DNA of 41,332 nucleotides from Ardenticatenaceae bacterium (GTDB lineage: Bacteria > Chloroflexota > Anaerolineae > Promineifilales > Promineifilaceae). Position numbers and translations under genes: made by a program. The stretch is from the NCBI GenBank assembly GCA_027054335.1, contig JALUPA010000042.1:1-41332 (forward strand). The letters run 5' to 3'. Numbering within the stretch: position 1 is the first letter of the stretch; every line of letters begins with the position of its first letter. Positions 8,144 through 16,822 of the stretch are shown here, piece after piece. The notes beneath the pieces were generated by a model. The model saw nothing but the letters and a program-made list of their open reading frames with translations. It searched no databases and was not told the origin of the DNA.

Positions 8144-9478
8144 GTGAAAAAACTTGCAACCAATAGTGTCTATCGCCGGACGGCCGTTATCTTCAGTATT
8201 GTTTTGGCCGTCAGTTTTATTTTTGTTATTGTGCAATCGTTAATTGCGGCAGAAGGGGGTACGGCCGTGCGTAATGCCGGTAATACGCCGATCAATCAGA
8301 CCGGCGTCATCACCACCACCGGCAGTGCAGATGGTGATGCCTGGGCTGCCTACATGCAGGCGCATTACACGTCAGGCCGGCCAGAGCCTGCTGCCGAGGC
8401 GGCAGAACCGTTGCCTGAACCTGCGCCGCTTGCCAGTCCCCCGCCGCCAGTTGGCAATTTGGGCGTGCTTACTCCCGTTGTTTACTTGCCTCTTGTTTTT
8501 AACCCGCCGCCCAAACTGGCTATTACCGTTACCAGGGCCAACAGCGCCAATCAGTGGACAGTTTCCTGGAATAATGGCGGTTCAGCCATTACTGCTTACG
8601 AGTTACAAGAAGCACAGCAACCTGATTTCAGCGACGCCAGTACGATATATAGCGGGGCCAACTTGCAGCAACTAATATCCGGCCACGCCGCTTCCTTCAA
8701 TAATGAGTATTATTACCGGGTGCGTGCCGTTGCCGGCAGCCAGAGCGGGACTTGGTCAGATACCGGGCTGGGCGTTGGCGCTTATCTGGATAACTTTACT
8801 GATAATACCAGCGGTTGGGCTATCCGCCGCACAACCTATCTGGAAGAAGTGCGTACCTGGTACGAAAATCATAGCGCCGCCGAAGACAACTGGCAGCTTA
8901 TCATTCAGGTAGAAGATTCTTGGGATTGGGGTATAAGCAGCCCGCTGCGTCGCGCGCCAGCCCCGCCTTACGCCATCGAGTATAAGGCCATGCCGGCCAA
9001 CCTGGGCAACCTCGTTTCGCACGGCGCCGTGTTTGGCGGTGACTGGAACGGGCAGTCTTGTCCCGATTACAGTTCGTTTGACGGTCTTTACAAGCATAAC
9101 ATCTGCTTTAACCGTTTCTACAACACCAATACGATTTGGTTTTCCCAACTAAAGTTGTTGTTTGAAAAGGTAGATTATTTGGAATGGCGGCCGCAGGATG
9201 GCGGCAGCCCCATGAAACGCGGTTCCTATGCCAACTTTACCGACTGGATTGATAAAGAACTGTCCCCTTACGTTAGCAATCCCGACGGCTGGAATACGTA
9301 CCGGATTGAGGTGCGCAACTCCGGTATCAAGTATTATGTCAACGGCAATTTTGTCACGGAAATGTTGTCTACCCAGTGGGTGGATGGGCCGTACTTTGGC
9401 GTTTTTGCCTCCACGGATGAATACAGCAACTCGACCTGGCGGATTGACTATTACAAAGTAACGCCGCTGGATAATTAG
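8144..9478 (+). CDS. Secreted protein with FN3-like domain and C-terminal LamG/jelly-roll-like region
   Basis: The protein has 444 aa and a GTG start preceded by AGGAGGTGG at SD distance. The N-terminus is a signal peptide or anchor (RRTAVIFSIVLAVSFIFVIV). Next is a low-complexity Ala/Pro linker (residues about 75-110). A fibronectin type III-like domain follows (AITVTRANSANQWTVSWNNG, AITAYELQEAQ, YYYRVRAVAGSQSGTWSD). From about residue 215 there is a long beta-rich part (YLDNFTDNTSGWAIRRTTY, YAIEYKAMPANLG, WNTYRIEVRNSGIKYYVNG, YFGVFASTDEYSNSTWRIDY). That pattern is typical of concanavalin-like domains in extracellular glycan-binding or hydrolytic proteins. No catalytic residues are evident. 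Its place among glycosyltransferases suggests a cell-surface role. Confidence 0.75.
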   Translation: MKKLATNSVYRRTAVIFSIVLAVSFIFVIVQSLIAAEGGTAVRNAGNTPINQTGVITTTGSADGDAWAAYMQAHYTSGRPEPAAEAAEPLPEPAPLASPPPPVGNLGVLTPVVYLPLVFNPPPKLAITVTRANSANQWTVSWNNGGSAITAYELQEAQQPDFSDASTIYSGANLQQLISGHAASFNNEYYYRVRAVAGSQSGTWSDTGLGVGAYLDNFTDNTSGWAIRRTTYLEEVRTWYENHSAAEDNWQLIIQVEDSWDWGISSPLRRAPAPPYAIEYKAMPANLGNLVSHGAVFGGDWNGQSCPDYSSFDGLYKHNICFNRFYNTNTIWFSQLKLLFEKVDYLEWRPQDGGSPMKRGSYANFTDWIDKELSPYVSNPDGWNTYRIEVRNSGIKYYVNGNFVTEMLSTQWVDGPYFGVFASTDEYSNSTWRIDYYKVTPLDN

Positions 9479-9498
9479 GAGATTGGAGATTGGAGATT
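9478..9498. repeat. Heptamer array GGAGATT x3
   Basis: Three perfect copies of GGAGATT begin at the last base of the TAG stop of the upstream gene. A complementary-style remnant (tctccaacctcaaatctctaatc) lies at 9633-9656, so the array brackets the palindromic element at 9501-9616. Confidence 0.85.
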
Positions 9499-9500
9499 CC

Positions 9501-9616
9501 GTAGATCCAAATTTCAAAAGTCTGAGCTGCAGATTACGCAGATTTACCCGGATTTTTATAAATTAAATCCCCAAAATCTGCGTAATCCGCGGCTGAAAAG
9601 GAAAATTTGGATCTAC
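9501..9616. repeat. 116-bp nested inverted repeat, MITE-like palindromic element
   Basis: The outer arms are GTAGATCCAAATTT (9501-9514) and AAATTTGGATCTAC (9603-9616), 14 bp and perfect. Inner arms GATTACGCAGATTT (9532-9545) and AAATCTGCGTAATC (9574-9587) are also perfect. The inner arms belong to the same GATTACGCGGATT family found at about 14420, 16810 and 23102. It fills the gap between two genes and has no coding capacity. Confidence 0.8.
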
Positions 9617-9665
9617 TTAGATTAGCAATTTCGTCTCCAACCTCAAATCTCTAATCCCTTGCTCC

Positions 9666-12074
9666 ATGATGTTCAGGAATCGTTGGGCAGTCTGGCTGGG
9701 TACGGCCGTACTCTTCCTTATGTATGCCCTGGCCCTGACCAGCATGGTGCAAAAGTCACCCACTTTTGACGAGCAAGGCTTCATCACCCGCGGCCTGGGC
9801 TATCTGCGCGGCGAAAACCGGCAGATGCGCGTCGGCCACCCCCTGGGATTGAATGCCATCAATACCGCTTTTCTGGTCAATGATCCCACGGTCAGCCTGC
9901 CCACCGCTGACCTCTCCTGGCAGGGAACCAATTTTCACCGCCCCAGCGAACTGTTCCTCTGGGAAAGCGGCAACAACGTGGCACACGTCATGTTTCTGGC
10001 CCGCTTGCCCACGATTTGGCTGGGGATGTTGCTGGCGGCCGTAGTCAGTCGTTGGGCCTGGCGTATGTCCCGGTGGCGTTGGGCCGGTTTGCTGGCTTTA
10101 ATCCTTATTGCCCTCGATCCCAATATTTTAGCCAGCGCCCGTCTGGCTACCACCGATTTAGGTCTGGCCTTGGGCACGGCCGTCGCCGGCTTTACTTTGT
10201 GGCGTTTTCTGTTACGGCCGTCCTGGACAAACGTCATCATCGCCGGTATCGGTCTGGGCCTGCTGCAAAACACCAAATTTACCGCCCTCCTCTTCATCCC
10301 GCTCTTTGCCCTGGTCATTCTCGTCTATTTTGGCTTGACGATTTACGATTTACGATTATCCCCGCGCCGCGCCAACCAATTACCAATTACCAATTACCAT
10401 TCCCTGGTAAAAACCCTTTTAATGCTCCTCACCGCCTACCCGTTAGCCGCTCTGTTCACCCTGTGGGCTGCTTACGGCTTCCAGATTGGCACGCTGCCGG
10501 CCGAATTACCCGTTTTACCCCAATTAGCCGGCCTGACCCTGCCCCTCTCCCGCCACATCGAGCAGCTTTTGGACATCGGCGGCCGTTTGCAGGTAGAAAC
10601 CCCATCCTTCCTCCTGGGCCAATACAGTGATTCCGGCTGGTGGTATTATTTCCCGGTAGCCTTTCTGCTCAAAACACCCTTGCCCACGTTGATTTTGCTG
10701 GCGGCGGCCTTCGTATTGCGTATTGTATATTACGTAAAACAGCCGATTACCAGACTGCCAGACTGCCTCACCGACGCCGCTCTCCTCATCCCCGCCCTCG
10801 GCTACTTGGCCATCGCCCTCACCAGTGAGATTAACCTCGGCTACCGTCATCTGCTGCCCATCCTTCCCTTCCTGGCTGTGTTTACTGCCAATTCCCTGTC
10901 CGCCTTTCGCGCCCGGCTCCGTTCACAATTCACAATTCACAATTCACAATTCACAATTCGCCCCGTCTCTATCCTCCTTCTTTGGCTCCTCTTTACCGCC
11001 CTCTGGATTTACCCCAATTATCTGGCCTACTTTAACGTGCTGGCGGGCGGGCCGGATAACGGCTGGCGGGCATTGGTAGACAGTAACATTGACTGGGGGC
11101 AGGATTTGGGCGGTCTGGCAGCGTGGCTGGAGAAAAACGACGTAGATTGGGTCTGGCTTAGTTACTTTGGCGAGGCCCGCCCCGAATATTATGGCATCAA
11201 TTACGTGGGCCTGGATAGTTGGCCGCCCCGCCTGGTGAACCCGCAGGCACGGCCGTATGCCCCAACCAACCCCGCGCCCGGCGTCTACGCCATCAGCGCC
11301 ACCAATCTGCAAGGCGTCCACTTTGCCAACCACGATCAGTTTGCCTGGTTCCGCCAGCGCGACCCCATCGCCAAAATCGGCTACAGTATCTTCCTGTATG
11401 ACGTGCCGGCATCCGGCCCGCCGGTAGACGCGGCTTGGGGCGGCGTCCAGCCGGATGAGATTGCTCCGCAGGATTACGCCCGGCTGCAAAGCAATGACGT
11501 CACTTCCCGCTGGTTTGATCCGGCGCAAAGTTTGCTGCGGCCGTCCGGGGAAAATCGGTATGTGATTGTGGGTGGAACCATACACTCCCTCATCGCCGCC
11601 CAAATTGCCGCTTACGAATCCATCGCCGCCAACGACCAATACGCCATCTACCGCCTGCCGCCCCATGATACCAGTCCAATTCGCTTGACGACCTTCCGGC
11701 AAGATGGCGGGGAGATTGGTTTTGCCGGGGGAGAAGTTGTGGGGGATACGGCCGTATCCGGCCAAACCCTCAGCCTCGTCACCCATTGGCGGCAGGAAGC
11801 CGATCCCCGCCCCGTCAAAATCTTCATCCACCTGCTGGACGCGGACGGCCGGATTGCCGCTCAATGGGACGGGCTGGGTGCCATCTGGCAAGGCTGGCGG
11901 CCGGGCGACCAGTTACAGCAAATCCACGACGTCCCCCTGCCGGCCGATCTCCCCCCCGGCTCCTACGAAATCCGCGCCGGCCTCTACCACCCCGACACCG
12001 GCCAACGCTGGCAGACGGCAGACGGCGCCGATTTTGTCATCATCGGCCAGATAGAAATTGGGGGAAAAGAATGA
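9666..12074 (+). CDS. GT-C (GT39-like) membrane glycosyltransferase with C-terminal beta domain
   Basis: This 802-aa multi-pass protein shows the acidic first-loop motif (SPTFDEQGFITRGLGYLRG) after the first membrane segment. It then has about ten hydrophobic segments, with EINLGYRHLLPILPFLAVF as a typical late segment of this family. The segment between about residues 455 and 560 (ALVDSNIDWGQDLGGLAAWL, YFGEARPEYYGINY) is extracytoplasmic. The C-terminal beta domain (residues about 680-795: GFAGGEVVGDTAVSG, VTHWRQEADPRPV, FIHLLDADGRIAAQWDG, IRAGLYHPDTGQRW) matches the ends of the neighbouring transferases. Tandem heptamers at 10338-10398 and 10925-10959 are translated as polar repeats such as SQFTIHN. 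The start is ATG 9666 or ATG 9669, with no clear SD. The substrate is unknown. Confidence 0.82.
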   Translation: MMFRNRWAVWLGTAVLFLMYALALTSMVQKSPTFDEQGFITRGLGYLRGENRQMRVGHPLGLNAINTAFLVNDPTVSLPTADLSWQGTNFHRPSELFLWESGNNVAHVMFLARLPTIWLGMLLAAVVSRWAWRMSRWRWAGLLALILIALDPNILASARLATTDLGLALGTAVAGFTLWRFLLRPSWTNVIIAGIGLGLLQNTKFTALLFIPLFALVILVYFGLTIYDLRLSPRRANQLPITNYHSLVKTLLMLLTAYPLAALFTLWAAYGFQIGTLPAELPVLPQLAGLTLPLSRHIEQLLDIGGRLQVETPSFLLGQYSDSGWWYYFPVAFLLKTPLPTLILLAAAFVLRIVYYVKQPITRLPDCLTDAALLIPALGYLAIALTSEINLGYRHLLPILPFLAVFTANSLSAFRARLRSQFTIHNSQFTIRPVSILLLWLLFTALWIYPNYLAYFNVLAGGPDNGWRALVDSNIDWGQDLGGLAAWLEKNDVDWVWLSYFGEARPEYYGINYVGLDSWPPRLVNPQARPYAPTNPAPGVYAISATNLQGVHFANHDQFAWFRQRDPIAKIGYSIFLYDVPASGPPVDAAWGGVQPDEIAPQDYARLQSNDVTSRWFDPAQSLLRPSGENRYVIVGGTIHSLIAAQIAAYESIAANDQYAIYRLPPHDTSPIRLTTFRQDGGEIGFAGGEVVGDTAVSGQTLSLVTHWRQEADPRPVKIFIHLLDADGRIAAQWDGLGAIWQGWRPGDQLQQIHDVPLPADLPPGSYEIRAGLYHPDTGQRWQTADGADFVIIGQIEIGGKE
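10338..10398. repeat. In-gene heptamer arrays ACGATTT and CCAATTA
   Basis: ACGATTT runs about three times from 10338, and CCAATTA is repeated three times at 10376-10396. Both lie inside the 9666 glycosyltransferase in a loop between membrane segments and are translated in frame (LTIYDLRL, NQLPITNYH). Confidence 0.8.
10925..10959. repeat. In-gene heptamer array ACAATTC x5
   Basis: Five perfect tandem copies of ACAATTC encode a 7-aa periodic peptide (SQFTIHN SQFTIRP). Because 7 is not a multiple of 3, gain or loss of one unit would shift the frame of the glycosyltransferase. Confidence 0.9.
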
Positions 12075-12087
12075 TCCGCCCAAAATA

Positions 12088-12204
12088 CCGGGAATGCAAT
12101 TCCCGGCCTGAAACAGGAAGTACGCTAAAGCGCAGTGGGGTAAGCCGCATCCCCCAACGCGCTTCAGCGCGTTTCCCGTCCCAGACGCCGGATTGCATCC
12201 GGCG
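12088..12204. repeat. Structured intergenic region with several small hairpins
   Basis: CCGGGAAT-GCA-ATTCCCGG (12088-12106) and CGCCGGAT-TGC-ATCCGGCG (12186-12204) are perfect 8-bp stems with 3-base loops. Between them lie GGGG/CCCC (12138 and 12152 region) and CGCG/CGCG pairings. It fills the 162-base gap between two glycosyltransferase genes. No T-run is present, so it reads as a structured intergenic repeat rather than a terminator. Confidence 0.6.
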
Positions 12205-12236
12205 GCGATATGGACGATATGGGGAGGGTGTCAGAT

Positions 12237-14387
12237 ATGCCTGATCGCCACCCTGTCACCTTGTCACCCAGGCAACTGAAAGTTGCCCACCTTGTCATCA
12301 TTTTAACGCTTATCCTCCTCCTGGCCGCCTTCCTCCGCTTCTGGCAATTGGGTAGCTTCCCGCCCGGCTTTTACCACGACGAGGCGTACAACGGCCTGGA
12401 CGCCCTCTCCCTGACGCAAGGCAAAACCTTCCCCCAATTTTACGAAGGTTGGGAACTGTATGCCCAGGACGCCCACGCGGAACGTCCCCCCGTAGAGACC
12501 CGCTTCCCCCTGTTTTTTGAGGGGAATTACGGCCGTGAACCGTTCCACATTTACCTCATGGCCCTCAGCGTCAAATTATTCGGCCCCACCCCATTCGCCA
12601 TTCGCGCTGTCCCCGCCTTCTTCGGCGTCCTGGCTGTCCTTACCACCTTCCTTGCCGCCAAAGCGTTAATTGGAGATTGGAGATTAGAGATTAGAGATTC
12701 AGGGCAGTCTCCAATCTCCAATCTCCCAATCTCCCAATCTCTAATCACCCCCCTCGCCGCCGCCTTCGCTCTGGCCGTCCTCTTCCCCGCCGTCCATTTC
12801 AGCCGCTTCGGCCTTCGCGCCATGCTCTTCGTCCCCGTCGAAACCCTCGCCGTCTACTTCTTCTGGAAAGCCGTCAATTACCAATTACCCAATCACCCAA
12901 TTATCAATTACCCAATCACCAATTACCAATTACCAATCTCCCGCTCCACCCTCTATTTCCTCATCTCCGGGTTCCTTGTCGGCTTTGGCCTTTACATTTA
13001 CGCGGCTGCGCGTCTTTTTCCCTTGCTGTTTATCATCTTTGTTCTGGTCTGGTTCTGGCGGGATCGGGCAGCATTGCGGGCGCATTGGTTGAATGTGGGG
13101 CTGATGGGAGGCACGGCCGTACTCACTGCCCTCCCCCTTCTCATTTTCTTTTGGCAGTACCCCTACTTTTTCCTGTTCCGCATGGCCTACGTGGCTAACA
13201 AGGGAAAGGGTGCCGTAGAAGGCAAACCATACCTGACCTGGCTGCTCAACGTGCCCCGCGTCATCGGCAGCTTCTTTTGGCTGGGGGAGACCCATCTGCG
13301 CCACAATTTACCGGGACGGCCGTATCTGGACCCCATTCAAATTATCTTCTTCCTTACCGGTATCCTCAGCGCTATCCGCCGCCTTTTCCGGCCGCGCATC
13401 TTCTTCCTCTTCCTCTGGCTGGGCGTTATGCTCCTGCCCACCATTATGAGCGGTGACGCCCCCCATTTTGGCCGCATGACCGGGGCGGCTCCGGTGGTAG
13501 CGATATTCATTGGGTTGGGGGTGGACAGAGTGTTCAGTGTTCAGTGTTCAGTGTTCAGTAAACGTCTACTGAAAACTGAACGCTGCTCACTGAAAACTGT
13601 CCAATGGTTACTGATTACTGCTTTGCTGCTCAGTGCCGCCTGGACGGGGTACGATTACTTCGTTCGCTACGCCAATCACCCGCAAATTGAGGCGGATTTT
13701 CAGTTGCCGGATTGGCAGATGGGGCAGTATGCGGCGCAGGCGCCGGAGGACGCCATCATCTATCTGACGCCAACACAGGAAGAATTGGCGACTATCTATT
13801 TTGCTCTCGCCGACCCGGAACGGCTGCAAGATTATACGGGCAACGAGACGCTGTTACCGCTGGGTGTACCGGGGAAGGAAAGTTTGTATTTGATACGGCC
13901 GTCTGACCCCATCACCCTGTCCCGCTTGCCGGCCATCTTTCCCGATGGAACCTTTGGCCCGACTACTGACAACTACACGCCCTTCCACGTGCCTGCCGCC
14001 GCGCCGCGCAATCTGGCCCAAAACCGGACTGATCACAGCTTTGCCGGTAAAATCCGGCTGGCCGGTTGGACGGAAAGCCGGGCAGCGGATACCGTCACCT
14101 TCACCCTGTTCTGGCAGGCGGAAGAGGAGGTAGCGCAAGATTATACCGCCTTCATTCATCTGGTAGACGAAACCGGCCAACCCGTCGCCCAGATTGACCG
14201 CCCGCCGGATGGTCGTCCCACAAACGACTGGCTGCCGGGCGAAATAATCATGGACAGCTTTACCATCCCCCTGCCGCCCGATTTGCCGGAAGGCGACTAT
14301 ACCTGGATAACCGGCTTTTACTATTTGCCCACGCTGGAACGGTTGGGGGAAGCAGTGACGATTGAATCCGCAGATTTCGCAGATTAG
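12237..14387 (+). CDS. GT-C (GT39-like) membrane glycosyltransferase with C-terminal beta domain
   Basis: This is a 716-aa multi-pass protein. The first-loop motif is PPGFYHDEAYNGLDAL and the second loop has FEGNYGREPFHIYLMAL, both typical of GT39-like enzymes that use polyprenyl-phosphate sugars. Around 13436 the segment LLPTIMSGDAPHFGRMTGAA precedes the last membrane helices. The C-terminal beta domain starts near 14030 (FAGKIRLAGWTESRAADTVT, FTLFWQAEEE, FIHLVDETGQPVAQIDRPP, LPPDLPEGDYTWITGFYY). I chose ATG 12237 because GGGGAGGG lies at SD distance; ATG 12210 in the same frame does not have this. The gene carries three tandem-repeat inserts. Its stop codon lies within a palindromic repeat (last residues SADFAD). 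The substrate is unknown. Confidence 0.82.
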   Translation: MPDRHPVTLSPRQLKVAHLVIILTLILLLAAFLRFWQLGSFPPGFYHDEAYNGLDALSLTQGKTFPQFYEGWELYAQDAHAERPPVETRFPLFFEGNYGREPFHIYLMALSVKLFGPTPFAIRAVPAFFGVLAVLTTFLAAKALIGDWRLEIRDSGQSPISNLPISQSLITPLAAAFALAVLFPAVHFSRFGLRAMLFVPVETLAVYFFWKAVNYQLPNHPIINYPITNYQLPISRSTLYFLISGFLVGFGLYIYAAARLFPLLFIIFVLVWFWRDRAALRAHWLNVGLMGGTAVLTALPLLIFFWQYPYFFLFRMAYVANKGKGAVEGKPYLTWLLNVPRVIGSFFWLGETHLRHNLPGRPYLDPIQIIFFLTGILSAIRRLFRPRIFFLFLWLGVMLLPTIMSGDAPHFGRMTGAAPVVAIFIGLGVDRVFSVQCSVFSKRLLKTERCSLKTVQWLLITALLLSAAWTGYDYFVRYANHPQIEADFQLPDWQMGQYAAQAPEDAIIYLTPTQEELATIYFALADPERLQDYTGNETLLPLGVPGKESLYLIRPSDPITLSRLPAIFPDGTFGPTTDNYTPFHVPAAAPRNLAQNRTDHSFAGKIRLAGWTESRAADTVTFTLFWQAEEEVAQDYTAFIHLVDETGQPVAQIDRPPDGRPTNDWLPGEIIMDSFTIPLPPDLPEGDYTWITGFYYLPTLERLGEAVTIESADFAD
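12671..12746. repeat. In-gene self-complementary heptamer array (GGAGATT / CCAATCTC)
   Basis: Units of ggagatt and agagatt (12671-12699) are followed by ccaatctc and cccaatctc units (12710-12746), the reverse complement of the first half. The transcript could form a long hairpin. It lies inside the 12237 glycosyltransferase and encodes a polar insert (GDWRLEIRDSGQSPISNLP). Confidence 0.85.
12874..12940. repeat. In-gene 7/8-mer array (CCAATTA / CCCAATCA)
   Basis: Units caattac, ccaattacc, caatcac and caattat alternate about nine times. They are translated as a Pro/Asn/Tyr-rich stretch (NYQLPNHPIINYPITNYQLP) between hydrophobic segments of the same glycosyltransferase. Confidence 0.8.
13531..13558. 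repeat. In-gene heptamer array TGTTCAG x4
   Basis: Four perfect TGTTCAG units are followed at 13566-13601 by the complementary-style units ctactgaaaactgaacg and cactgaaaactg. They encode VFSVQCSVFS, then KRLLKTERCSLKTVQ, inside the 12237 gene. This is again a self-complementary pair. Confidence 0.88.
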
Positions 14388-14573
14388 CGCAGATTTTTAT
14401 TGAATGGCTTTACCGAAAAAAGCCGCGGATTACGCGGATTATCTGGATTTTACTCGACTAAAATTTGCGCTGTTTTGTCTGCCAAAGGGCTTTTTTCGGA
14501 AGACTCATTGAATAAATCCTGAAAAATCCGCGCAATCCGCGGCAAAATGGAGACTGGAGATTGGAGATTAGAG
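14366..14573. repeat. Palindromic GCCGCGGATTACGCGGATT repeat with adjoining direct units and a GGAGATT tail
   Basis: CCGCAGATTTCGCAGATTAG at 14371-14390 carries the TAG stop of the upstream gene. Arms GCCGCGGATTACGCGGATT (from 14421) and AATCCGCGCAATCCGCGGC (to 14543) form an imperfect inverted repeat around about 85 bases. The motif AAATCCTGAAAAATCCGCG next to the right arm recurs at 23131. A heptamer tail (ggagactggagattggagatta) follows and contains the probable TTG start of the next gene. Confidence 0.75.
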
Positions 14574-16822
14574 GTTCGCGCAAACAATTTGTTTTAGTGA
14601 CGGCCCTGCTTGCCGGGTTGGCGGCGTTGTTTATGCACCGGGTTTTGTGGCCGCCGGTGGGGCAGGCATTGGCCGGGAATGACATCCGCAGCCTCTTTGT
14701 GCCCTGGTGGACGTTTGCGCGGGAGGCTGTGCGGGGCGGCCGTCTTCCCCTCTGGGACCTCTCCCAATTCAGCGGCTACCCCTTCCTCAGCAATCCGCAA
14801 GTGGCCTTGTTTTACCTGCCCACCTGGTTAGCCCTCATTCTGCCCGTGCGCCTGGGTATTAGCTGGTATGTCCTCCTGCATCTGGTCATCGCCGGGGTGG
14901 GGATGTTCGCCTACGTCCGCTTCGTCAGCCGCAGTGACGGGGGGGCGTTGCTGGCGGCGTTGGCCTTTGCCTTCAGCGGTTTCATGGCTGCCCGCATCTG
15001 GGCCGGGCACGTGGGCCTCATCGCCGTGCATAGCTGGCTGCCCTGGATGTTGCTGGCCCTGGCCTGGAGCGTGCCGCGCAAAAGCGTCTGGGCTGGTATT
15101 TTGGCCGGATTGCCTTTTGCCCTGGCGGTATTGGCCGGTCACACCACGTCGCTTTTGTACGTGGGATTGATTTGGGCGGCATTTGGCCTGTTTTTAATTT
15201 GGACAGGCCATAGTTGGAAACTGGTGGCGCGCCAGATGGTGTTGGCGGGCAGTGTGGGAGTAGCCTTGAGCGCCGTACAGTTGCTGCCCCTCCTGGAATT
15301 TATGGGCGCATCCTCCCGCACGGCCGCGCCCAGCTACGAATTTGCCGCTGCCTTCTCCCTGCCGCCGGCCCATCTCATCACCCTGCTCCTCCCCGAATTT
15401 TTTGGCGAGCCGACCCGCGCCGGCTACTGGAGTGTGCCTTCTTTTGATGAACTGGCTTACTACGTGGGCGTCCTGCCGCTGCTGGGATTGGTTTTGGCCC
15501 TGCGAAAACCGACACGGCTGGTCTGGTTTTATGTGGTTCTGCTGGTCATCGGCTTATTGTTAGCCCTGGGTAGTTACGGCTTTTTGCATCCCATCGTCTA
15601 CGACCTGTTTCCCCCTTTCCGCCTGGCCCGCGCCCCCGCCCGCGCTGCTTTTCTGTATGTTTTTGCTGCTTCCGCCTTGCTGGGGGAGGGGATTGCCATC
15701 TGGCAGCGTCGCCTTCCGGCAGATCGGGCACAGTTAGCGCAGCTTTTGCGCTGGACGCTGGGGATTGGCCTGGCGGCAGGTATGGCGGCGCTGGCGGCCA
15801 CCGGCGCAGTTTTTGCCGCGCAGCATCCCACGGAAACGAGCGGCCGTTTGTGGCATCAGTTAGGCGGTTGGGGGCTGGCGTTGTTGTTTTTGCTGGCTGG
15901 CGGCGCACTGCTTTGGTGGTATCTGACGGCAGCGGGAAAACGGCCGCGCACTTGGGCCTTAGCAGGATTAGCTGTCTTACTGCTGTCGGATTTGTGGATT
16001 TTTGGCTTCAAGCTGGTCTATTTGGGCGACACGGCCGTTGCCCCCATGTGGACCGACGCCAAAACGATCATCGGTGACGAAGCGACGCGCGTTTTGCCCT
16101 GGGGCGTCTCCATCTTCGAGCAAAATGGAGCCGGGCAGGTGGGGCTGCAAAGCATCTTTGGCTACAACGCGCTGGAAATCGGGGCCAACATTGCCTTTGC
16201 TTCCTCTGTGCCTGACCCGCGCTCGGCCGCTTACGATATTTTGGGCGCGGGTTACGTGATCGCCGATGGCAAGCTGGACAATTACGGGGATGGGGTACGG
16301 CCGTTGCAATTAGTGGCGCAAACCGATAACGTCTGGGTCTACCGGCGCGGCCGCATCCTGCCCCTGGCCCGTCTCGTCAACCAGATTGAGGTCATCCCGA
16401 ACACAGAGCAGGCCACCGCCCGCGTCCACGAGCCTGATTTTGACCCTTCCATCACTGCTATTTTGGCCGAGCCGGTATCTTGTGAATCGGCTGGCGACGC
16501 AGAATTGGGCACGGCCGTCATCGAGGAAAAACGCAGCGGCTACTGGCGCATCCGCACAGACAGCCCCGCGCCGTCCCTTCTCGTTCTCAGCGAGACGGCG
16601 TATCCCGGTTGGAAAGTAACGATTGACGGGGAACAGGTGGAATGGCAAAAGGCGTATACGGCCGTGCGTGCTGTCTGCGTTCCGGCGGGCAAGCATGTCG
16701 TGGAATGGACGTATGCGCCCGGTGTGTACAAAATCGGCGGGCTGATCTCGCTGGCGGCTTTGGGGCTGCTGTTTGTGTCGTTGGTAAAGTTGCGCCGGGA
16801 AGAATCTGAGGACGCAGATTAA
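14561..16822 (+). CDS. YfhO-family multi-pass membrane protein, probable glycosyltransferase-like
   Basis: This is a 753-aa protein with about 12 hydrophobic segments. The first extracytoplasmic loop has GNDIRSLFVPWWTFAREAVR followed by LPLWDLSQFSGYPFLSNPQ, the hallmark of YfhO-like proteins (DUF-type GT-C relatives linked to lipoteichoic-acid or surface glycosylation in Firmicutes). SGFMAARIWAGHVGLIAVHS and LPEFFGEPTRAGYW are further family segments. The C-terminal part (VLSETAYPGWKVTIDGEQV, VPAGKHVVEWTYAPG) is the usual YfhO beta domain and differs from the ends of the five GT39-like neighbours. The start is uncertain: TTG 14561 lies within a heptamer repeat, and GTG 14597 is possible. The stop TAA is part of the inverted repeat at 16810. 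The exact reaction is unknown. Confidence 0.82.
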   Translation: MEIRGSRKQFVLVTALLAGLAALFMHRVLWPPVGQALAGNDIRSLFVPWWTFAREAVRGGRLPLWDLSQFSGYPFLSNPQVALFYLPTWLALILPVRLGISWYVLLHLVIAGVGMFAYVRFVSRSDGGALLAALAFAFSGFMAARIWAGHVGLIAVHSWLPWMLLALAWSVPRKSVWAGILAGLPFALAVLAGHTTSLLYVGLIWAAFGLFLIWTGHSWKLVARQMVLAGSVGVALSAVQLLPLLEFMGASSRTAAPSYEFAAAFSLPPAHLITLLLPEFFGEPTRAGYWSVPSFDELAYYVGVLPLLGLVLALRKPTRLVWFYVVLLVIGLLLALGSYGFLHPIVYDLFPPFRLARAPARAAFLYVFAASALLGEGIAIWQRRLPADRAQLAQLLRWTLGIGLAAGMAALAATGAVFAAQHPTETSGRLWHQLGGWGLALLFLLAGGALLWWYLTAAGKRPRTWALAGLAVLLLSDLWIFGFKLVYLGDTAVAPMWTDAKTIIGDEATRVLPWGVSIFEQNGAGQVGLQSIFGYNALEIGANIAFASSVPDPRSAAYDILGAGYVIADGKLDNYGDGVRPLQLVAQTDNVWVYRRGRILPLARLVNQIEVIPNTEQATARVHEPDFDPSITAILAEPVSCESAGDAELGTAVIEEKRSGYWRIRTDSPAPSLLVLSETAYPGWKVTIDGEQVEWQKAYTAVRAVCVPAGKHVVEWTYAPGVYKIGGLISLAALGLLFVSLVKLRREESEDAD

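Noticed and set aside
10944-11891. Long open frame on the minus strand (315 codons)
   Set aside because: It lies entirely opposite a well-supported glycosyltransferase, has no recognisable domain and reflects high-GC codon bias on the other strand.
10376-12940. Tandem repeats taken as a CRISPR array
   Set aside because: Units are 7-8 bp with no spacers of constant length and no cas genes; they are short tandem repeats inside coding sequence.
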